A stretch of 64,000 nt of DNA. Origin: Pedobacter sp. W3I1 (lineage in GTDB: Bacteria; Bacteroidota; Bacteroidia; Sphingobacteriales; Sphingobacteriaceae). Where the stretch lies: contig NZ_JAUSXN010000001.1 of assembly GCF_030816015.1 (NCBI RefSeq), positions 4,774,001 to 4,838,000 on the forward strand, read 5' to 3'. The position numbers and the translations under genes were made by a program. The notes under the pieces were generated by a model that was not told the DNA's origin, searched no databases, and saw only the letters and a program-made list of their open reading frames with translations. Shown piece by piece: positions 61,978 to 64,000 of the stretch. The stretch's first letter is position 1, and each line of letters opens with the position of its first letter.

Positions 61978-62769
61978 TTATTTTTTCGACAGTTTTTTTA
62001 GCCATGCTACCACATCAGCTGCTGCTTTATCATTTTCGAAACCCATTTCTTTTGGTAAACGTCCGTTAACATATTCGTCATACAGCCATGGATCGGCAAT
62101 GGCAATTACTGTTCCTTTACCATATTTAGCCGAGGCAATAACGGTTGCGTTAGCTGCATTTTTCAAAACCGGTTTTGCATTGGCCTTTGTTTCAATGGAG
62201 CAAATATCTTTCATAAATATTTTCTGCGCCGTTTTAAATACCGGATTGTTTTTGATCACAATGGCCCCATCTTCAAAATGCGCATCATCAATAACGTGAT
62301 TTTGCATCTCATTGGTAAAGTGCATTCCAAACACATTGGCCAGTTGATTAAAGTGTGGTAATTCTACATTGGCACTATCATTAGCAAACATTACCAATAC
62401 ACCACCCTGCTTCACCCACGTAGAAATTTCTGCAATATCTTTGGCCGCTATGTAATTTGGTTTTGGATTTTCTTTTGGTCGATCAGGATCTACGATAATA
62501 TACACATCAGTTCCTTTTAGCTTAGCGGCAGTTGGAGCCGTTTCTAAAGAATCTAACTTAAAACCTTGTTTCTTAAAGATGCTTCCTAAAATAAAGAAAT
62601 TCCCATAATCGCTTTTACCCCATAAATAGTGAAAACGCTCTACTTCTCCCGCTTTGTTTTTTCGCGTTTCGCGATTAAAAAAATAATCTAAAGTAACGGT
62701 TTGTGCACTCGCCAGAATAGAAGAACAGATTAAAATAGAAAGTATGCAAACTCTAAAAAGCATTTTCAT
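61978..62769 (-). CDS. Exported protein with a DUF4350/glutamine-amidotransferase-like fold
   Basis: A 263-residue protein. I start at ATG 62769 (MKMLFRVCILSILICSSILA), which gives an SPI signal peptide ending in SAQ. A start at 62853 would add 28 residues and bury the signal. The mature protein has alternating strands and helices: ADVYIIVDPDRPK-like GTDVYIIVDPDRPKENPKPN, then WVKQGGVLVMFANDSANVEL and GKGTVIAIADPWLYDEYVNG. These resemble the DUF4350 / ThuA-like class I amidotransferase fold without catalytic residues. It is probably a periplasmic sugar- or glycan-related protein; the function is not known. Confidence 0.8.
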   Translation of the reverse strand: MKMLFRVCILSILICSSILASAQTVTLDYFFNRETRKNKAGEVERFHYLWGKSDYGNFFILGSIFKKQGFKLDSLETAPTAAKLKGTDVYIIVDPDRPKENPKPNYIAAKDIAEISTWVKQGGVLVMFANDSANVELPHFNQLANVFGMHFTNEMQNHVIDDAHFEDGAIVIKNNPVFKTAQKIFMKDICSIETKANAKPVLKNAANATVIASAKYGKGTVIAIADPWLYDEYVNGRLPKEMGFENDKAAADVVAWLKKLSKK

Positions 62770-62874
62770 AAAACATATCGGGTTAAATTGTAAATCGAGC
62801 GGTATCCCAAAAGTATAAAATTTAACGATAACCGAATGCCCTATCGCTATCATAAACGATTATTTTGGCTCGAT

Positions 62875-62973
62875 TTATTTCAGACGCTTTTTATATAAGG
62901 AGATCAGAAAGAAACAAACGATCATAAAAGTGGCCAACACCTCACCTATACTTTCTAAATCGAGATCGAACAT
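62875..62973 (-). CDS. Small membrane-protein ORF (32 codons)
   Basis: ATG at 62973 opens a 32-residue peptide, MFDLDLESIGEVLATFMIVC followed by FFLISLYKKRLK. It has an acidic N-terminus, one hydrophobic helix and a basic tail, which is the profile of a single-pass small membrane protein (N-out or C-in by the positive-inside rule). It lies 25 bp after the DUF1015 stop codon and 105 bp before the DUF4350-like start, all on one strand. There is no homology evidence, so this is a proposal. Confidence 0.45.
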   Translation of the reverse strand: MFDLDLESIGEVLATFMIVCFFLISLYKKRLK

Positions 62974-62998
62974 ATCGTTTGCTTTATAGGTTTAACCA

Positions 62999-64000
62999 TT
63001 AGTTTGCCCGTACTTGCTCACCTTTCGCCGTTATAGCCACCGGGCTACTTGCCATAAATCCCTGAGGGATTTTAGGTTCTATCCAGGTAGATTTGGGTGG
63101 CAAAAATTCGCCCTTTTCAGCAGCGGTAATAAATGCATCTGCCGTCATCGGAAAAAGAGAAAAACCAATTGACGTTTCATCCTGATTCAGCGCTGCAAGA
63201 AATTGAGACCATTTACAATCCGGAAAGCAGATTAACCTTTCATCTTCCTTCGGTTTATTGACGCCCAGCACAGCTGATAGGATTTGATCCTGTAAAATCA
63301 CCGTATCTGGCACTTCTGACAATGCAATAGAAGCTTTATTTAAATCCAGTTGATACCACTCGCCTTTAAAACAAAGTCCTAACCTATTTTTCTGATCGGG
63401 TTTATAAGGTTTGTTATTGGGAATTTTTGAGATATAATAATACTGTTTCAGTTCTTCCATTAACAGTGAATAAGAAATATCTACACCAGAAATCACTCTA
63501 TGAAAAGCACCTATCGAAATTACATCGGCAGAAACAAATAAAGAACTGATGTGCTGAGGCGTGTTTTTCTGCAATGAACAGGCTGCTTCCAGGCGATGAT
63601 GACCATCGGCAAGGTAAACCGCTTCAAGTTTCATAAATTCCTCAACAAATTTTCCAATAACATCTTCTTCCAATACCTGATAAAGAAAATGTTCCATCTG
63701 CGACCATTCGCTTGCCAAAGGTTTGCGCGTACGCACCACAAAATCAATCAGCTCATCTAAGGTTTTGTCTTTTTTATGAACCAATAAGATTGGCGATTTT
63801 TGCATCTCTTTATTTTTCCGGTCTCTTCTAAGCGACTCTACTTTCGCCAATACCGTTTCTTCGTGCCTTTTAATTGCATCTACTGGGGTTTGAGAGAGAT
63901 CGGTAGCTGCCCAAATTCCTCTCATTACACCAAACCCGCCACGGAATTCGTAAACATAAATAGCAGGCCGATCATCCAAAGGACATCCGAATAAATTGAG
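62999..64000 (-). CDS. DUF1015-family protein, 5' end cut by the window edge
   Basis: The frame is open to base 64000 with no start, so the N-terminal quarter (about 80 residues) is missing. The visible part has IYVYEFRGGFGVMRGIWAAT, LVHKKDKTLDELID, then LEAVYLADGHHRLEAACSLQ and FPMTADAFITAAEKGEFLPP with STWIEPKIPQG, all typical of DUF1015. In Bacteroidota these genes often neighbour serine-biosynthesis genes, which would then be outside the window. Function is unknown; the ADGHHR motif suggests a ParB/sulfiredoxin-like or phosphotransfer activity, but that is speculative. Confidence 0.88.
   Translation of the reverse strand, partial: LNLFGCPLDDRPAIYVYEFRGGFGVMRGIWAATDLSQTPVDAIKRHEETVLAKVESLRRDRKNKEMQKSPILLVHKKDKTLDELIDFVVRTRKPLASEWSQMEHFLYQVLEEDVIGKFVEEFMKLEAVYLADGHHRLEAACSLQKNTPQHISSLFVSADVISIGAFHRVISGVDISYSLLMEELKQYYYISKIPNNKPYKPDQKNRLGLCFKGEWYQLDLNKASIALSEVPDTVILQDQILSAVLGVNKPKEDERLICFPDCKWSQFLAALNQDETSIGFSLFPMTADAFITAAEKGEFLPPKSTWIEPKIPQGFMASSPVAITAKGEQVRAN

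Overview
The window looks like a chromosomal segment of a Bacteroidota bacterium of the family Sphingobacteriaceae, most like Pedobacter. The evidence is moderate AT-richness, paired SusC/SusD outer-membrane uptake genes, many SPII lipoproteins, FtsX-type ABC permeases, almost no Shine-Dalgarno sequences, promoters of the TAnnTTTG type, and spacers full of short palindromic and tandem repeats. No rRNA, tRNA, CRISPR array or transposase gene was seen. The genes at both edges (an FtsX-type permease at 1 and a DUF1015 protein at 64000) are cut by the window.

Layout. 1-7.4 kb: an ABC permease, its ATPase and a membrane-fusion protein face a divergent NtrC-type sigma-54 activator and sensor kinase. 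The shared spacer holds a plausible sigma-54 promoter and a twice-repeated 9-mer. 7.5-15.7 kb: storage carbohydrate genes, namely fused trehalose-6-P synthase/phosphatase, a GH15 hydrolase, glgC and glgA. 15.7-18.4 kb: two arrays of long tandem repeats around a divergent uroporphyrinogen methyltransferase paralogue. 18.4-28.4 kb: assimilatory sulfate reduction on the minus strand, in the order Rrf2 regulator, sulfite reductase with a C-terminal HEPN-like region, uroporphyrinogen methyltransferase, a siroheme-synthase/TSUP-transporter fusion, APS reductase, cysD and cysN. 28.5-32.6 kb: single genes (metallophosphoesterase, M23-like protein, NmrA-like protein, small lipoprotein). 32.7-58.1 kb: a large minus-strand polysaccharide/glycoprotein utilisation locus with two SusC/SusD pairs, two fasciclin lipoproteins, two M60 peptidases, two degenerate phosphodiesterase-fold/LamG lipoproteins, GH2 and GH27. 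59.2-64 kb: an FAD/NAD(P) protein, DUF1543, a DUF4350-like protein, a tiny membrane ORF and DUF1015.

The most striking signal is in front of the sulfite reductase gene. A 22-codon ORF ends in three consecutive cysteine codons and is followed by a rho-independent terminator just before the gene, which is the architecture of a cysteine-sensing attenuator. Its promoter shares 33 of 37 bases with the promoter of the isolated methyltransferase paralogue 10 kb away, so the two units are probably one regulon; the adjacent four-cysteine Rrf2 protein is the natural candidate regulator.

A second notable signal is a pair of non-coding elements of about 490 bp (9.73-10.22 kb and 30.05-30.55 kb, opposite orientation). 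They have 19-bp terminal inverted repeats and conserved internal hairpins, and each sits with a target duplication inside a CCCG-N6-CGGG palindrome. Other observations are three LacI-type palindromes controlling the utilisation locus, a bestrophin gene remnant, a likely frameshift in a lipoprotein signal peptide, and intergenic hairpins built from reiterated short words.
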